Positions 17,893 to 27,670 are shown, numbered from the stretch's first letter. The stretch is 64,000 nt of DNA from Rhizobium sp. P40RR-XXII (GCF_012641405.1 NZ_JABAII010000002.1:577013-641012); one strand, 5' to 3'. Notes: generated by a model not told the origin, from the letters alone. Numbers and translations are program-made.

Positions 17893-19245
17893 ATGTCGAA
17901 ACTTAAAAACTGCATTTCCGCCGCCGCCGCCGGCGTCATGAGCGTAGCGCTGGCTTTGCCTGCTGCCGCTGCTCCGACCAAGTTCGATTTCTGGTTCGGC
18001 CTGTCGGGCGACCTGGAGCGCGTCGTTCAGACGCTGTGCAAGAACTTCAACGATTCCCAGAAGGATTATGAAGTCTCCTGCGTCAGCCAGGGCAACTACG
18101 ACGCCGCGCTGCAGAACACCATTGCCGCCTTCCGCGCCGGCAAGCAGCCGGCAATCGTCCAGGTCTACGACGTCGGTACCGCCACCATGATGCTTTCGGG
18201 TGCCTACTACCCCGTCAGCAAGCTGATGTCCGAAAACGGCTACAAGGTTAAGTGGGACGACTATTTCCCGGGCATCGCCCGCTATTATGCCACCTCCAAG
18301 GGCGAACTGCTCTCCTTCCCGTTCAACTCGTCGACCGCCCTGCTCTACTGGAACAAGGACTCGTTCGCCAAGATCGGAAAGACCGCCGCTCCGAAGACCT
18401 GGGAAGAAGCTGCCGAAGACATGAAGGCCCTGAAGGGCGCCGGCTATGATTGCCCGATGGCGATCAACATCTCCGGCAACGAAAGCTGGCAGCTGATGGA
18501 GCAGTTCTCCGCTATTCACGACCAGCCGGTTGCCACCAAGAACAACGGCTATGACGGCCTCGACGCCCGCCTGACGGTCAACAAGACGAAGTTCGTCAAG
18601 TACGTCACCGACCTCAAGAGCTGGTACGACCAGGGCCTCATCAAGATCAAGTCCAAGGATCTCGGCCAGGACATGGTTCAGGCCTTTGCTTCCGGCGATT
18701 GCCAGATGATCATGACGTCGGTCGGCGATCACGGTTCGATCACCAAGACCCAGAAAGCCGGCATGAACTGGGATGTGGCCGAACTTCCGGTCTATGCCGG
18801 TACCGAGCGCAAGAATTCGCTCGTCGGCGGCGCGTCGCTTTGGGTTCTCTCCGGCAAGTCTGCTGACGAATACAAGGGCGCTGCCGCGTTCCTGGACTTC
18901 ATCGGTAAGCCCGAGACCGCCCTGTTCTGGTCGACCAACACCGGCTACATCCCGGTCAAGAAGTCCGGTTTCGACTTCATGAAGTCCTCCGGCTTCTACG
19001 ATAAGGCTCCCTATAAGGGCCGTGAAGTCGCGATCGCCAGCTTGACCGCTTCCGAGCCGACCCCGATCACCCGAGGCGTTCGCCTCGGCAGCTTCACGCA
19101 GATCCGCGCCGAGTTCGGCAACCAGATGCAGGCCATCTTCGCCAACAAGGTCAGCGTCCAGGAAGGCATCGACAACCTGGTCAAGAACGGCGACGCCGTC
19201 CTCGACCGCTTCGCAGCCACCTACAAGGGCAAGCAGCTGCCGTAA
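17893..19245 (+). CDS. ugpB: sn-glycerol-3-phosphate ABC transporter substrate-binding protein
   Basis: 450 aa. A signal peptide (MSKLKNCISAAAAGVMSVAL, cut at AAA) leads into KFDFWFGLSGDLERVVQTLC, the UgpB opening that binds glycerol-3-phosphate head groups. The rest follows the family 1 periplasmic binding protein plan, including PFNSSTALLYWNKDSF and GGASLWVLSGKS. The permease genes follow in order, and a hairpin after the stop may raise its level over theirs. Confidence 0.93.
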   Translation: MSKLKNCISAAAAGVMSVALALPAAAAPTKFDFWFGLSGDLERVVQTLCKNFNDSQKDYEVSCVSQGNYDAALQNTIAAFRAGKQPAIVQVYDVGTATMMLSGAYYPVSKLMSENGYKVKWDDYFPGIARYYATSKGELLSFPFNSSTALLYWNKDSFAKIGKTAAPKTWEEAAEDMKALKGAGYDCPMAINISGNESWQLMEQFSAIHDQPVATKNNGYDGLDARLTVNKTKFVKYVTDLKSWYDQGLIKIKSKDLGQDMVQAFASGDCQMIMTSVGDHGSITKTQKAGMNWDVAELPVYAGTERKNSLVGGASLWVLSGKSADEYKGAAAFLDFIGKPETALFWSTNTGYIPVKKSGFDFMKSSGFYDKAPYKGREVAIASLTASEPTPITRGVRLGSFTQIRAEFGNQMQAIFANKVSVQEGIDNLVKNGDAVLDRFAATYKGKQLP

Positions 19246-19269
19246 GCAGCACGGCTCACGGACAGACAG

Positions 19270-19298
19270 CGTCCGCCGGGGTTTCCCGGCGGACGTTC
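19270..19298 (+). terminator. Hairpin between ugpB and ugpA
   Basis: Perfect 11-bp arms CGTCCGCCGGG and CCCGGCGGACG around GTTT, then TTCGTT. With only a weak T-run it probably acts as a partial terminator or mRNA stabiliser, giving more binding protein than permease. Confidence 0.65.
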
Positions 19299-19344
19299 GT
19301 TATGAGAGCAAGCGTGGCATCGGGATACCAAGCCGGAAGAGACA

Positions 19345-20229
19345 ATGGAAAAGCGCATAACTTTCAGCAAATGGAGCGTCGGCATCCTGTTCGCAGTGCC
19401 GCAGCTGCTCCTCATCTTCACCTTTTTCTATTGGCCGGCCGGTCAGGCAGTCTTCTGGTCGCTGACGCTGCAGCAGCCCTGGGGCGGCGGCAACATCTGG
19501 GTCGGCCTCGATAACTTCAAATCTATTATTGCCAACGCGGACTACTGGAACTCGGTCACAATCAGCATCACGTTCGCGGTGATCAGCACCGGCATTTCCA
19601 TGGTGGGCGGGTTGATCCTCGCAGCCCTGACTGACCGTCAGCTGCGCGGTTCGAAAATCTACCGTGTCGTGCTGATCTGGCCCTACGGCATCGCCGCGCC
19701 CGCAGCGGCAATGGCCTTCCGTTTTATCCTGGCGCCCGAAGCCGGCCTCATTGCCGTGGTCAATCAGTGGTGGCCGGGAATCTGGGATCCGGGCCTCGAC
19801 GGCAACGCCGCCATGGCCTGCATCATCGCCGCCTTCTCGTGGAAATATATCGCCTACAGCTTCATCTTTTTCTTGGCCGCTTTCCAGGCAATTCCTCGTT
19901 CGTTGATCGAAGCAGCTGCCATGGACGGCTCCAGCGTGCTCCGTCGCTTCTGGGACGTCCAGTTCCCGTTGATCACGCCAACCATCTTCTTCCTGCTCGT
20001 CATCAATATCACCGAGAGCTTCCAGGATTCTTTCGGCATCGTCGACATCATGACATCAGGCGGCCCGCACAACTCGACCAATCTCATGGTCTACAAGATC
20101 TATTCCGATGGCTTCAAAGGACTCGATTTTTCCGGCGCGGCGGCGCAGAGCATCATTCTGATGCTGCTGATCATCGTGCTCACCGTCTTCCAGTTCCGCT
20201 TCATCGAGCGGCGCGTACATTACCGTTGA
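19345..20229 (+). CDS. ugpA: sn-glycerol-3-phosphate ABC transporter permease UgpA
   Basis: 294 aa with six hydrophobic spans. The EAA loop that contacts the ATPase is seen as IEAAAMDGSSVLRRFWDVQF near residues 189-208. The N-terminal hydrophobic stretch GILFAVPQLLLIFTFFYWPA is typical of MalF/UgpA-type permeases. It pairs with UgpE to form the inner-membrane channel. The stop is 7 bp before ugpE. Confidence 0.93.
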   Translation: MEKRITFSKWSVGILFAVPQLLLIFTFFYWPAGQAVFWSLTLQQPWGGGNIWVGLDNFKSIIANADYWNSVTISITFAVISTGISMVGGLILAALTDRQLRGSKIYRVVLIWPYGIAAPAAAMAFRFILAPEAGLIAVVNQWWPGIWDPGLDGNAAMACIIAAFSWKYIAYSFIFFLAAFQAIPRSLIEAAAMDGSSVLRRFWDVQFPLITPTIFFLLVINITESFQDSFGIVDIMTSGGPHNSTNLMVYKIYSDGFKGLDFSGAAAQSIILMLLIIVLTVFQFRFIERRVHYR

Positions 20230-20236
20230 GGCTGAC

Positions 20237-21151
20237 ATGGTCGAGCGCACACCTATCCTTAATTTCTTCACCCATCTGATCCTGTTCCTCGGCTTCGTGG
20301 TGGCCGTGGGACCGATAGCCATCGTTACCATCGCCGCATCGCACAATATCGCCGACGTCAACAAAGTGCCGATGTCGCTGATCCCCGGCTCGGATTTCTG
20401 GGTCAACATGAAGACAGCCTGGACGACAGCCAATCTCGGCCCCAAGCTGCTGAACAGCCTGATCTTCGCCTCCGGGGTTGCGGCGGGAAAGGTGATCATT
20501 TCGGCGATCACGGCTTTTTCGCTGGTCTATTTTCGCTATCCGGGCCGCCATTTCATCTTCTGGCTGATCTTCATAACGCTGATGCTGCCACTCGAAGTGC
20601 GTATCGTTCCGACCTATGCGGTCGCAGCGAACGTACTCTCGCCCTTCCAGGGGATTCTTGACGTTACTGGCATCACCTGGCTCATCGAAAAAGTAACAGG
20701 CATCGAGGTCTCGCTGAATCTTGGATTGCTTAACTCCTCGATCGGCCTGATCTTGCCGCTGGTCGCGACCGCGACCGGAACGTTTCTCTACCGTCAGTTC
20801 TTTCTGACGATACCGGAGGAGCTGACCGAGGCCGCACGCATGGACGGCGCCGGAGCGCTGCGCTTCTTCATCGACATCCTGCTGCCGCTGTCGCGCACCA
20901 ACATGGCCGCACTCGGCACCATCATGTTCCTCTGGGCCTGGAACCAGTATCTGTGGCCGCTGCTGGTGACCACCGATCCCGCGCATGTGACGGCCGTACA
21001 CGAGCTCAAGTCGCTCATCCCAAACGTGGGTGGTCTTCCGGAATGGCACATCGCCATGGCCGGCACGCTGATCGTCATGCTGCCGCCGCTCCTCGTGGTC
21101 GTCCTGATGCAGCGCTGGTTCGTTCGCGGCCTGATCGCAACCGAGAAGTAA
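20237..21151 (+). CDS. ugpE: sn-glycerol-3-phosphate ABC transporter permease UgpE
   Basis: 304 aa, six predicted spans, with the EAA motif TEAARMDGAGALRFFIDILL near residues 198-217 and a MalG-like C-terminus (LVVVLMQRWFVRGLIATEK). It completes the membrane channel with UgpA. The ATPase gene that normally follows in this direction is instead on the other strand beyond a short gap. Confidence 0.93.
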   Translation: MVERTPILNFFTHLILFLGFVVAVGPIAIVTIAASHNIADVNKVPMSLIPGSDFWVNMKTAWTTANLGPKLLNSLIFASGVAAGKVIISAITAFSLVYFRYPGRHFIFWLIFITLMLPLEVRIVPTYAVAANVLSPFQGILDVTGITWLIEKVTGIEVSLNLGLLNSSIGLILPLVATATGTFLYRQFFLTIPEELTEAARMDGAGALRFFIDILLPLSRTNMAALGTIMFLWAWNQYLWPLLVTTDPAHVTAVHELKSLIPNVGGLPEWHIAMAGTLIVMLPPLLVVVLMQRWFVRGLIATEK

Positions 21152-21257
21152 TCTGTTTATCTGCCGCGCCCTGCTTGGGGTGCGGCCATTGCGAGCCGGT
21201 CCCTTCTCTCCGCGAAGGGACTCTTATGACGGCACCAACAAAAATGGCCGCATAAAT

Positions 21258-21289
21258 AAAAAACCCGGAAGTCGGGAAAGACTTCCGGG
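21258..21289 (-). terminator. Terminator of ugpC
   Basis: Perfect 10-bp arms CCCGGAAGTC and GACTTCCGGG with a 6-nt loop. On the reverse strand the hairpin is followed by six T, so it ends ugpC transcription 28 bp after its stop. Confidence 0.85.
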
Positions 21290-21317
21290 CGCACCTGCTG
21301 AAAAGTTATGTTTGAAA

Positions 21318-22430
21318 TCAGCTTGCCAGCACTTTGAGCGGTGTGACGGAAGCGACGGCGTCGAGCCGCAGGCCGGTATCCCGGGCGAAGAGATGCGTGT
21401 GCTGCTGCGGCAGCTCCAGCGCGACGGACTGGCCGGTCTGGCCGGTCGTGTGGTCGGCGACCGCAACGGCAAAGCTCGAACCATTGATGTCGCAATGGAT
21501 GACGCGGCCGGCACCGAGTTCTTCGACGAAATCGACGGTTGCCGGGATAGCGCCGGGCGTTCCAGCGGGAACGAGACGCGCGTGCTCAGGACGGACACCG
21601 AGGGCGACCGGCTGGCCGGCATGGCGCTTGCCGATATTGGCATCGATGGCAATCGGAATGCCGTCGAAGATAAATTGCTCGCCGTTGGCCGCGAAGGTAC
21701 CTTCCAGAAAATTCATGGCCGGCGAGCCGATGAAGGAGCCGACAAAGCGGGTGCGCGGCGTGTTGTAGACCTCGAGCGGCGTGCCGACCTGCTCGACATT
21801 GCCCTTGTACATAACGACGAGCTTGTCGGCGAGCGTCATGGCCTCGACCTGATCGTGCGTCACGAAGACCGACGTCGCCGACAGGCGCTTGTGCAGGCGG
21901 CGGATCTCGACGCGCATCTGCACGCGCAGCTTAGCATCGAGGTTGGACAGCGGCTCGTCGAAAAGGAAGACCTTCGGCTCGCGGATGATGGCGCGGCCCA
22001 TGGCGACGCGCTGACGTTGACCGCCGGAAAGCTCGGCCGGCTTACGGGTGAGGAAATCTTCAAGCCCGACGATGCGGGCGGTTTCCTTGATGCGGCGATC
22101 GCGCTCGGCGCGCGGCACGCCGGCGACCTTGAGCGCGTAGCCCATATTGGCGGCGACATCCATGTGCGGATAGAGCGCGTAGTTCTGGAAGACCATGGCG
22201 CAGCCGCGCTCGCGCGGCTCGAGCTGATTGACCACCTTGCCGTCGATTACGATCTCGCCCGAGGAAATATCCTCGAGGCCGGCGATCATGCGCAGCAGCG
22301 TGGACTTGCCGCAGCCGGAAGGTCCGAGGATGACGACGAATTCGCCCGAGCGGAAATTCAGATCGACGCCATGGACGACCTGATTGCGTCCATAGGCCTT
22401 GCGAACTTGTTCGATGCGGATTTCCGCCAT
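21318..22430 (-). CDS. ugpC: sn-glycerol-3-phosphate ABC transporter ATP-binding protein
   Basis: 370 aa. Walker [10 protein letters not shown] near residue 37, Q-loop [13 protein letters not shown], signature [14 protein letters not shown], Walker [13 protein letters not shown] and the switch His in [11 protein letters not shown] are all present, followed by a MalK-type regulatory C-terminal domain. It powers UgpA/UgpE. The unusual point is orientation: it converges on ugpBAE instead of following them, so it has its own promoter in 22431-22678. It could serve other carbohydrate transporters as well. Confidence 0.9.
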   Translation of the reverse strand: MAEIRIEQVRKAYGRNQVVHGVDLNFRSGEFVVILGPSGCGKSTLLRMIAGLEDISSGEIVIDGKVVNQLEPRERGCAMVFQNYALYPHMDVAANMGYALKVAGVPRAERDRRIKETARIVGLEDFLTRKPAELSGGQRQRVAMGRAIIREPKVFLFDEPLSNLDAKLRVQMRVEIRRLHKRLSATSVFVTHDQVEAMTLADKLVVMYKGNVEQVGTPLEVYNTPRTRFVGSFIGSPAMNFLEGTFAANGEQFIFDGIPIAIDANIGKRHAGQPVALGVRPEHARLVPAGTPGAIPATVDFVEELGAGRVIHCDINGSSFAVAVADHTTGQTGQSVALELPQQHTHLFARDTGLRLDAVASVTPLKVLAS

Positions 22431-22678
22431 GTTAATCTTCCCCGCCTGTCAATTCTGGGCCGTCAATCGGGTGGACTGCTAGCGAATTTGCATTACAGAA
22501 CAGTGACAAGCACCCCTTATATCACAAACCGCATCCAGATTTCCTCACGAGAGTTGCGGGTGCCATTTCGCGATGAAACGCGCATTGGTGGAACCATTTT
22601 GCGACAGACATCGCATACGGGTTCCGGCAGCCATAAATCAGATGCCCACGCGTCCCTGAAAAAGGATGGATGGCGGCG

Positions 22679-23509
22679 CTATTCCGCCGGATGCGGGGTC
22701 ACGCGCGGACCGACGGACCGGCGTTTATGACCGATGCCGAGAAAATATCTCAGCACGCGGAAATAGAGGCTATAGGGCAAAAACTTCAGAAGCTTTGCCC
22801 GGAAGACCAGCCCCTTCGGGAAACTGATGTCGAAGGCCGACGATTTCAATCCGGCTGATATCGCATCGGCTGCCTGCTGCGCCGACACTATATCGGGCAT
22901 TTCGAACTTGTTCTTTGCCGTCAACGGCGTATCGACGTAGCCTGGAGTGACGAGCTGGATACGGATACCCATGCGATCGAGCTCGAAATTCAAGCTTTCG
23001 GCCATGTTGATGAGCGCGGCCTTGCTGGCCCCATAAGCAGCGCCGCCGGGCAGGCCGCCGTAGCCTGCGACGGAAGACACGAGGGCAACCTGGCCGTATC
23101 CCCTGGCACGCATATGCCGGACCGCCGGAACGAGACAGTTGACGACGCCATGAAGATTGACGGCAAAACTGCGCTCGAACGCCTCGTGATTGAGGTCTTC
23201 GCCGCGCGCGGGCAGATAGATGCCGGCGTTCAGGACCATCAAAGCGACGGGGCCATGCTGATATTCGATGGCCGCGACGGTGTGTTCCATGTCCTCGGCA
23301 TCGGTCACATCGCCGTCGAGCACGACGATGCTGCCTGCAAGTGCGCTTGCCTCCGATTGCAAGGCCAGAAGTTTGTCATGGCTGCGGGCAGTCACGGCAA
23401 CCTTGTAGCCTTCCTCCGCCAGTTTCAACGCCAGCGCGCGGCCGATACCGGAACTGGCGCCGGTAATCCAGGCGACTCCGTGTTCAGGACGTGCGATGAA
23501 CGGGCTCAT
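22679..23509 (-). CDS. Short-chain dehydrogenase/reductase
   Basis: 276 aa. Cofactor motif TGASSGIGRALALKL near residues 16-30, NAGIY, the serine in LVSSVAGYGG and the YGASK active-site motif are all present. The C-terminal tail (LLKFLPYSLYFRVLRYFLGI) is hydrophobic and may be membrane-associated. The substrate is unknown. It has an isolated promoter, divergent from the cysK cluster. Confidence 0.88.
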   Translation of the reverse strand: MSPFIARPEHGVAWITGASSGIGRALALKLAEEGYKVAVTARSHDKLLALQSEASALAGSIVVLDGDVTDAEDMEHTVAAIEYQHGPVALMVLNAGIYLPARGEDLNHEAFERSFAVNLHGVVNCLVPAVRHMRARGYGQVALVSSVAGYGGLPGGAAYGASKAALINMAESLNFELDRMGIRIQLVTPGYVDTPLTAKNKFEMPDIVSAQQAADAISAGLKSSAFDISFPKGLVFRAKLLKFLPYSLYFRVLRYFLGIGHKRRSVGPRVTPHPAE

Positions 23510-23804
23510 GGCTCTTCTCCTTGGCTGGCGGCCGCCTGAATCAAACGCTTTACCGCGGCCGTCCGTGGCATTTTAGAGATAGCGTATCATTGTGGCCGCT
23601 TTCGGCCTGTTTGGCGGCCCAACGGGGAAAACAATGTCACCGAATGGAGACTGGCGCGCCATACGGCAGACTTCGGCCAACGAAGGCTGCCAAGTCGAAT
23701 TTTGCGGCACGAACAAATAGCGAGGAACAGAATTTCTTGCCTATGCCGCCTTGTGAAGGGAAAAGACCGTTCTTACAGTAGTTGCGAACAGAAGGCAGAT
23801 TCCA

Positions 23805-24845
23805 ATGACCGTCCATCCGTCCGTCCTCGAAGCAATTGGCAATACGCCGCTGATCAAGCTCAAGGGCGCCTCCGAGGCGACGGGCTCGACCATTCTCGGC
23901 AAGGCCGAATTCCTCAACCCCGGCCAATCGGTCAAGGATCGCGCCGCGCTCTATATCATCCGCGATGCCGAGAAGAAGGGATTGCTGCGGCCCGGCGGCG
24001 TCATCGTCGAGGGCACGGCCGGCAATACCGGCATCGGCCTGACGCTCGTTGCCAAGGCGCTCGGCTACCGCACCGTCATCGTCATTCCGGAAACCCAGAG
24101 TCAGGAAAAGAAGGACGCGCTGAAGCTGCTCGGCGCCGAGCTGGTCGAGGTTCCCGCCGTCCCCTACAAGAACCCGAACAACTACGTGAAGGTCTCGGGC
24201 CGGCTTGCCGAACAGCTGGCAAAGACCGAGCCGAACGGGGCGATCTGGGCCAACCAGTTCGACAACGTCGCCAATCGCCAGGCGCATATCGAGACGACCG
24301 CCAAGGAAATCTGGACCGACACATCAGGCAAGGTCGACGGCTTCATCTGCTCGGTCGGCTCCGGCGGCACGCTTGCGGGCGTCGCCATGGGCCTGCATGC
24401 TTTCAACAAGGACATCAAGATCGGCATCGCCGATCCGGAAGGTGCTGCCCTCTATGAATTCTACAAGAATGGCGAGCTGAAATCCTCCGGCTCCTCGATC
24501 ACCGAAGGCATCGGCCAGGGTCGCATCACAGCAAACCTGGAAGGTTTCACGCCCGATTTCGCCTATCAGGTCACCGATGCCGAAGCACTCCCTTACGTCT
24601 TCGATCTGGTCGAGCACGAGGGCCTGTGCCTCGGCGGCTCGACCGCCATCAACATCGCCGGTGCGGTTCGCCTCGCCAGGGATCTCGGCCCCGGACATAC
24701 GATCGTGACCATCCTGTGCGATTACGGCAATCGCTACCAGTCCAAGCTCTTCAATCCCGATTTCCTGAAGTCGAAGGGCTTGCCGCTGCCGGGCTATCTC
24801 GAAAAGCGGGCTGAAATCGCCGTCCCATACGAAACAACAGCGTGA
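23805..24845 (+). CDS. cysK: Cysteine synthase A
   Basis: 346 aa, longer than the common ~310-aa CysK but like the form I recall from rhizobia. The PLP lysine is in NPGQSVKDRAA near residue 46, the substrate-binding loop is EGTAGNTGIGL, and the phosphate-binding loop is VGSGGTLAGVAMG. It makes cysteine from O-acetylserine and sulfide. The next gene, alaX, begins 4 bp after the stop, so the two are probably co-transcribed. Confidence 0.9.
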   Translation: MTVHPSVLEAIGNTPLIKLKGASEATGSTILGKAEFLNPGQSVKDRAALYIIRDAEKKGLLRPGGVIVEGTAGNTGIGLTLVAKALGYRTVIVIPETQSQEKKDALKLLGAELVEVPAVPYKNPNNYVKVSGRLAEQLAKTEPNGAIWANQFDNVANRQAHIETTAKEIWTDTSGKVDGFICSVGSGGTLAGVAMGLHAFNKDIKIGIADPEGAALYEFYKNGELKSSGSSITEGIGQGRITANLEGFTPDFAYQVTDAEALPYVFDLVEHEGLCLGGSTAINIAGAVRLARDLGPGHTIVTILCDYGNRYQSKLFNPDFLKSKGLPLPGYLEKRAEIAVPYETTA

Positions 24846-24849
24846 TCTT

Positions 24850-25587
24850 ATGACCGTCAATGCCCTCTACCGTGATGATTTCTATCTCTCGACCGCCGAA
24901 GCAGTCGTAACCGCAATTCACGAAGACGGGGGCATCGAGCTCGATCAGACTTGCTTCTACGCCACCTCGGGCGGCCAGCCGGGCGATACGGGTTTCCTGG
25001 AGCGTGGCGACGGTTCCAGGATCATGCTCGGCCAGACGAAGCATGGGCCGATCAAGGACATCATCATCCACGTGCCGCTCGAAAATCAGCCCCTGCCCAT
25101 CGTCGGCGAGAAGCTGGTGCTGCACATCGACTGGGCGCGCCGTTACAAGCTGATGCGCATGCATACGGCCTGCCATCTGCTTTCCGTGGTCTGCCAATAT
25201 CCGATTACGGGCGCGGCCGTCGGCGAGGATGAAAGCCGCGTCGATTTCGACATGAGCGAGACAATCGACAAGGATGAAGTGACGGCCAGGATGATGGCGC
25301 TTGTCAACGAGAACCATCCCGTTTTCGTCCGCTGGATCACGGACGAAGAGCTGATTGCCAATCCCGGCATCGTCAAATCTAAGAATGTACGCCCGCCGAT
25401 GGGCCTTGGCCGTGTCAGCCTCGTCTGCATCGGCGAGGATTCGGCCGTCGACAGCCAGCCCTGCGGCGGCACGCATGTGTCGGAGACGCAGGAGGTCGGC
25501 GCGATCCACATCGCCAAGATCGAGAAGAAGGGCAAGGAAAACCGACGCTTCCGCATTCGGTTCGGCACGCCGGCCGACGAGAATTGA
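24850..25587 (+). CDS. Alanyl-tRNA editing protein AlaX
   Basis: 245 aa, free-standing relative of the AlaRS editing domain. Visible: CFYATSGGQPGDTG, the zinc/catalytic HTACHLL motif near residue 102, and the second metal motif CGGTHVSE near residue 206. It hydrolyses Ser- or Gly-mischarged tRNA-Ala in trans. Translation is likely coupled to cysK (4-bp gap), an interesting link since cysK consumes a serine derivative. Confidence 0.9.
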   Translation: MTVNALYRDDFYLSTAEAVVTAIHEDGGIELDQTCFYATSGGQPGDTGFLERGDGSRIMLGQTKHGPIKDIIIHVPLENQPLPIVGEKLVLHIDWARRYKLMRMHTACHLLSVVCQYPITGAAVGEDESRVDFDMSETIDKDEVTARMMALVNENHPVFVRWITDEELIANPGIVKSKNVRPPMGLGRVSLVCIGEDSAVDSQPCGGTHVSETQEVGAIHIAKIEKKGKENRRFRIRFGTPADEN

Positions 25588-25647
25588 CCGCGCAAGCGCC
25601 TATATCTCGATATCAAGACCAATAAACCATAGCAGGGAGTGATCATC

Positions 25648-26505
25648 ATGGCAGCGGACAAGAGCCGTTTCGTCGTATCCGCCGACTGGCTGCAAGGCGA
25701 GCTGGGCACCAAGGACCTGCGCATCCTCGACGCATCCTTCTATCTGCCGGCGCAGAAGCGTGATGCCGATGCTGAATATGCCAGCGGACATATTCCCGGC
25801 GCGATCCGCTTCGACCAGGACAAGATATCAGACCATTCGACCAACCTGCCGCATATGGTCCCCTCGCCCGAACTTTTCGCGGCCGAGGTCGGCAAGCTCG
25901 GCATCAGCGAGACCGATCGCATCGTCATCTATGACGGTCCCGGCCTGTTTGCCTCGCCGCGCGTCTGGTGGCTGTTCCACATCGTCATGGGTGCGCCGAA
26001 CGTCTTCGTGCTCGATGGCGGTCTGGATGGCTGGAAGGCCGAAGAGCGGCCGCTGGAGACGGCGCTGCCCGGCTTCGAACCCGCAACCTTCAAACCCAAG
26101 TTCAATGGCAGCCGCGTCGTTTCGCTCGACGAGATGCGAGAAATCGTCCACAGCCGTTCGCTGCAGATCGCCGATGCCCGCAGCGCCGGCCGTTTTGCGG
26201 CAACAGAGCCTGAGCCGCGCGAAGGAATGCGCTCGGGCCATATGCCGGGAGCGAGAAACCTGCCCTCGGGCGTCTTTGCCACCAACGGCAAGTTCAAGTC
26301 GCTGCCGGAACTGCGCGAAACGATCGAGAAGGCCGGCATCGATCTCGAAAAGCCAGTTGTGACGACCTGCGGGTCCGGCATTACCGCCGCCATCATCACG
26401 CTGGCGCTCGAATCCCTCGGCCATGGCAACAACAAGCTCTATGACGGCTCCTGGTCGGAATGGGGCAGCCGGACGGATACCCCCATCGTCACCGGTCAAG
26501 ATTGA
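25648..26505 (+). CDS. sseA: 3-mercaptopyruvate sulfurtransferase
   Basis: 285 aa with two rhodanese domains. The second holds the active-site loop TTCGSGITA with catalytic Cys near residue 235, the CGSG(I/V)T form typical of mercaptopyruvate rather than thiosulfate sulfurtransferases. The first domain is inactive, as usual. The start is the ATG at 25648 (MAADKSRFVVS), preceded by AGGGAG. Third gene of the sulfur cluster cysK-alaX-sseA. Confidence 0.9.
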   Translation: MAADKSRFVVSADWLQGELGTKDLRILDASFYLPAQKRDADAEYASGHIPGAIRFDQDKISDHSTNLPHMVPSPELFAAEVGKLGISETDRIVIYDGPGLFASPRVWWLFHIVMGAPNVFVLDGGLDGWKAEERPLETALPGFEPATFKPKFNGSRVVSLDEMREIVHSRSLQIADARSAGRFAATEPEPREGMRSGHMPGARNLPSGVFATNGKFKSLPELRETIEKAGIDLEKPVVTTCGSGITAAIITLALESLGHGNNKLYDGSWSEWGSRTDTPIVTGQD

Positions 26506-27074
26506 GCGTGCTGGCCGTGAAGACACCCTCGTCCATCAAGGTTCATATCACCCGACTGGAAATGACCGCGCCGCCCAAGGCAAGCCTGCCGGTGCCGGTC
26601 AACATCCAGACGGCGATCATGCGTTCGCCTACTATTCCGCTGCCCTTCTATCGCTATCTCTATCGCCAGGTGGGTGCCCGCTGGCACTGGGTGGAGCGGC
26701 TGCGCCTCTCCGACGAGCAACTGGCCGCTGTTCTTCACGATCAGCGCAACGATATCAGCGTGCTTTACGTCAACGGCGCTCCGGGGGGATTCTTCGAATA
26801 TTTCCGCCAGGACGAGGAGACGATTGAGCTCAGCCATTTCGGCCTCATCGAAAATGCGCTCGGCCTCGGTATCGGCAAATGGTTCCTGCTGCAGTCGCTC
26901 TACGCCATATGGACGCTGAACCCGCAACGCATCGTGACGACGACGAACAATCTCGATCATCCGCGGGCATTGCAGCTCTACCAGATGTTCGGCTTCTCGC
27001 CGATCTCGACCGGCGAAGGCATCGTCAGGCCGCTCAGCGACAAGGAACTGCTGGAGCTCGCCAAGAAAAGCTGA
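26502..27074 (+). CDS. GNAT-family N-acetyltransferase
   Basis: About 190 aa. The GNAT core is visible: YVNGAPGGFFEYF, LSHFGLIENALGLGIGKWFL (acetyl-CoA loop) and LDHPRALQLYQMFGFSPIS. The start is uncertain: a TTG at 26502 overlaps the sseA stop and would couple translation, while a GTG at 26517 or ATG at 26562 are alternatives. The substrate is unknown; the layout suggests co-transcription with sseA. Confidence 0.8.
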   Translation: MSVLAVKTPSSIKVHITRLEMTAPPKASLPVPVNIQTAIMRSPTIPLPFYRYLYRQVGARWHWVERLRLSDEQLAAVLHDQRNDISVLYVNGAPGGFFEYFRQDEETIELSHFGLIENALGLGIGKWFLLQSLYAIWTLNPQRIVTTTNNLDHPRALQLYQMFGFSPISTGEGIVRPLSDKELLELAKKS

Positions 27075-27154
27075 CTCGTCGACCCAGCAGGAATCGGGTG
27101 GTTTCGCATCTCGCTCCAGAGCATAACATGGCAAATCTCGAAAGGAGTGTTGCC

Positions 27155-27664
27155 ATGCTTTCCATCGCCTTTGCAGCCATGCCCACGTCCGACGCCGAAA
27201 CTCTTTGGAACGGCGGCACCGATGCCTATGGTCACCAGCCGGAGACCATGATCTCAGATGGTCCGGGCCATCCCTGCCGCCACTGCCTGCGCAATATCGA
27301 TGCCGGTGAAGCGCTGTTCGTCTTTGCCTATCGCCCCTTCCCCGAATTGCAGCCCTACGCGGAAACGGGTCCGATCTTCCTCCACAAGACACCGTGCCGG
27401 CGCTACGGAGCGGAAGAAATCCTGCCGCCCGTGCTGACGACCAGCCGGGATTTCATCGTGCGCGGCTATGGAAAGAACGATCGCATCGTCTACGGAACCG
27501 GCGCCGTAACGCCGACCGACGATATCGCAACCTATGCGGCTTCGCTGCTGGAACGCCCCGACATCGCCTATGTCCACGTCCGCTCGGCGCGCAACAATTG
27601 CTACCAGTGCCGCATCGATAAGGTGGAGGCGCCGGCCTATGCCGATGCCGGCGCCTCCATTTGA
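27155..27664 (+). CDS. DUF1203 protein
   Basis: 169 aa from the ATG at 27155, chosen because AAAGGAG lies just upstream; an ATG at 27128 lacks this. The protein has the PCRHCLRNIDAGEALFVFAY segment and ends with ARNNCYQCRIDKVE, both typical of DUF1203, a family of small cytosolic proteins without a known function. The cysteine pairs could bind metal. Its last 12 codons double as a perfect hairpin (see 27624). Confidence 0.8.
   Translation: MLSIAFAAMPTSDAETLWNGGTDAYGHQPETMISDGPGHPCRHCLRNIDAGEALFVFAYRPFPELQPYAETGPIFLHKTPCRRYGAEEILPPVLTTSRDFIVRGYGKNDRIVYGTGAVTPTDDIATYAASLLERPDIAYVHVRSARNNCYQCRIDKVEAPAYADAGASI
27624..27659. terminator. Perfect 13-bp hairpin inside the end of the DUF1203 gene
   Basis: Arms TGGAGGCGCCGGC and GCCGGCGCCTCCA with a 10-nt loop, followed by TTTGATTGATATT. 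It lies between convergent genes, so it probably ends transcripts from both sides while coding for the tail of the DUF1203 protein. Confidence 0.65.
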
Positions 27665-27670
27665 TTGATA

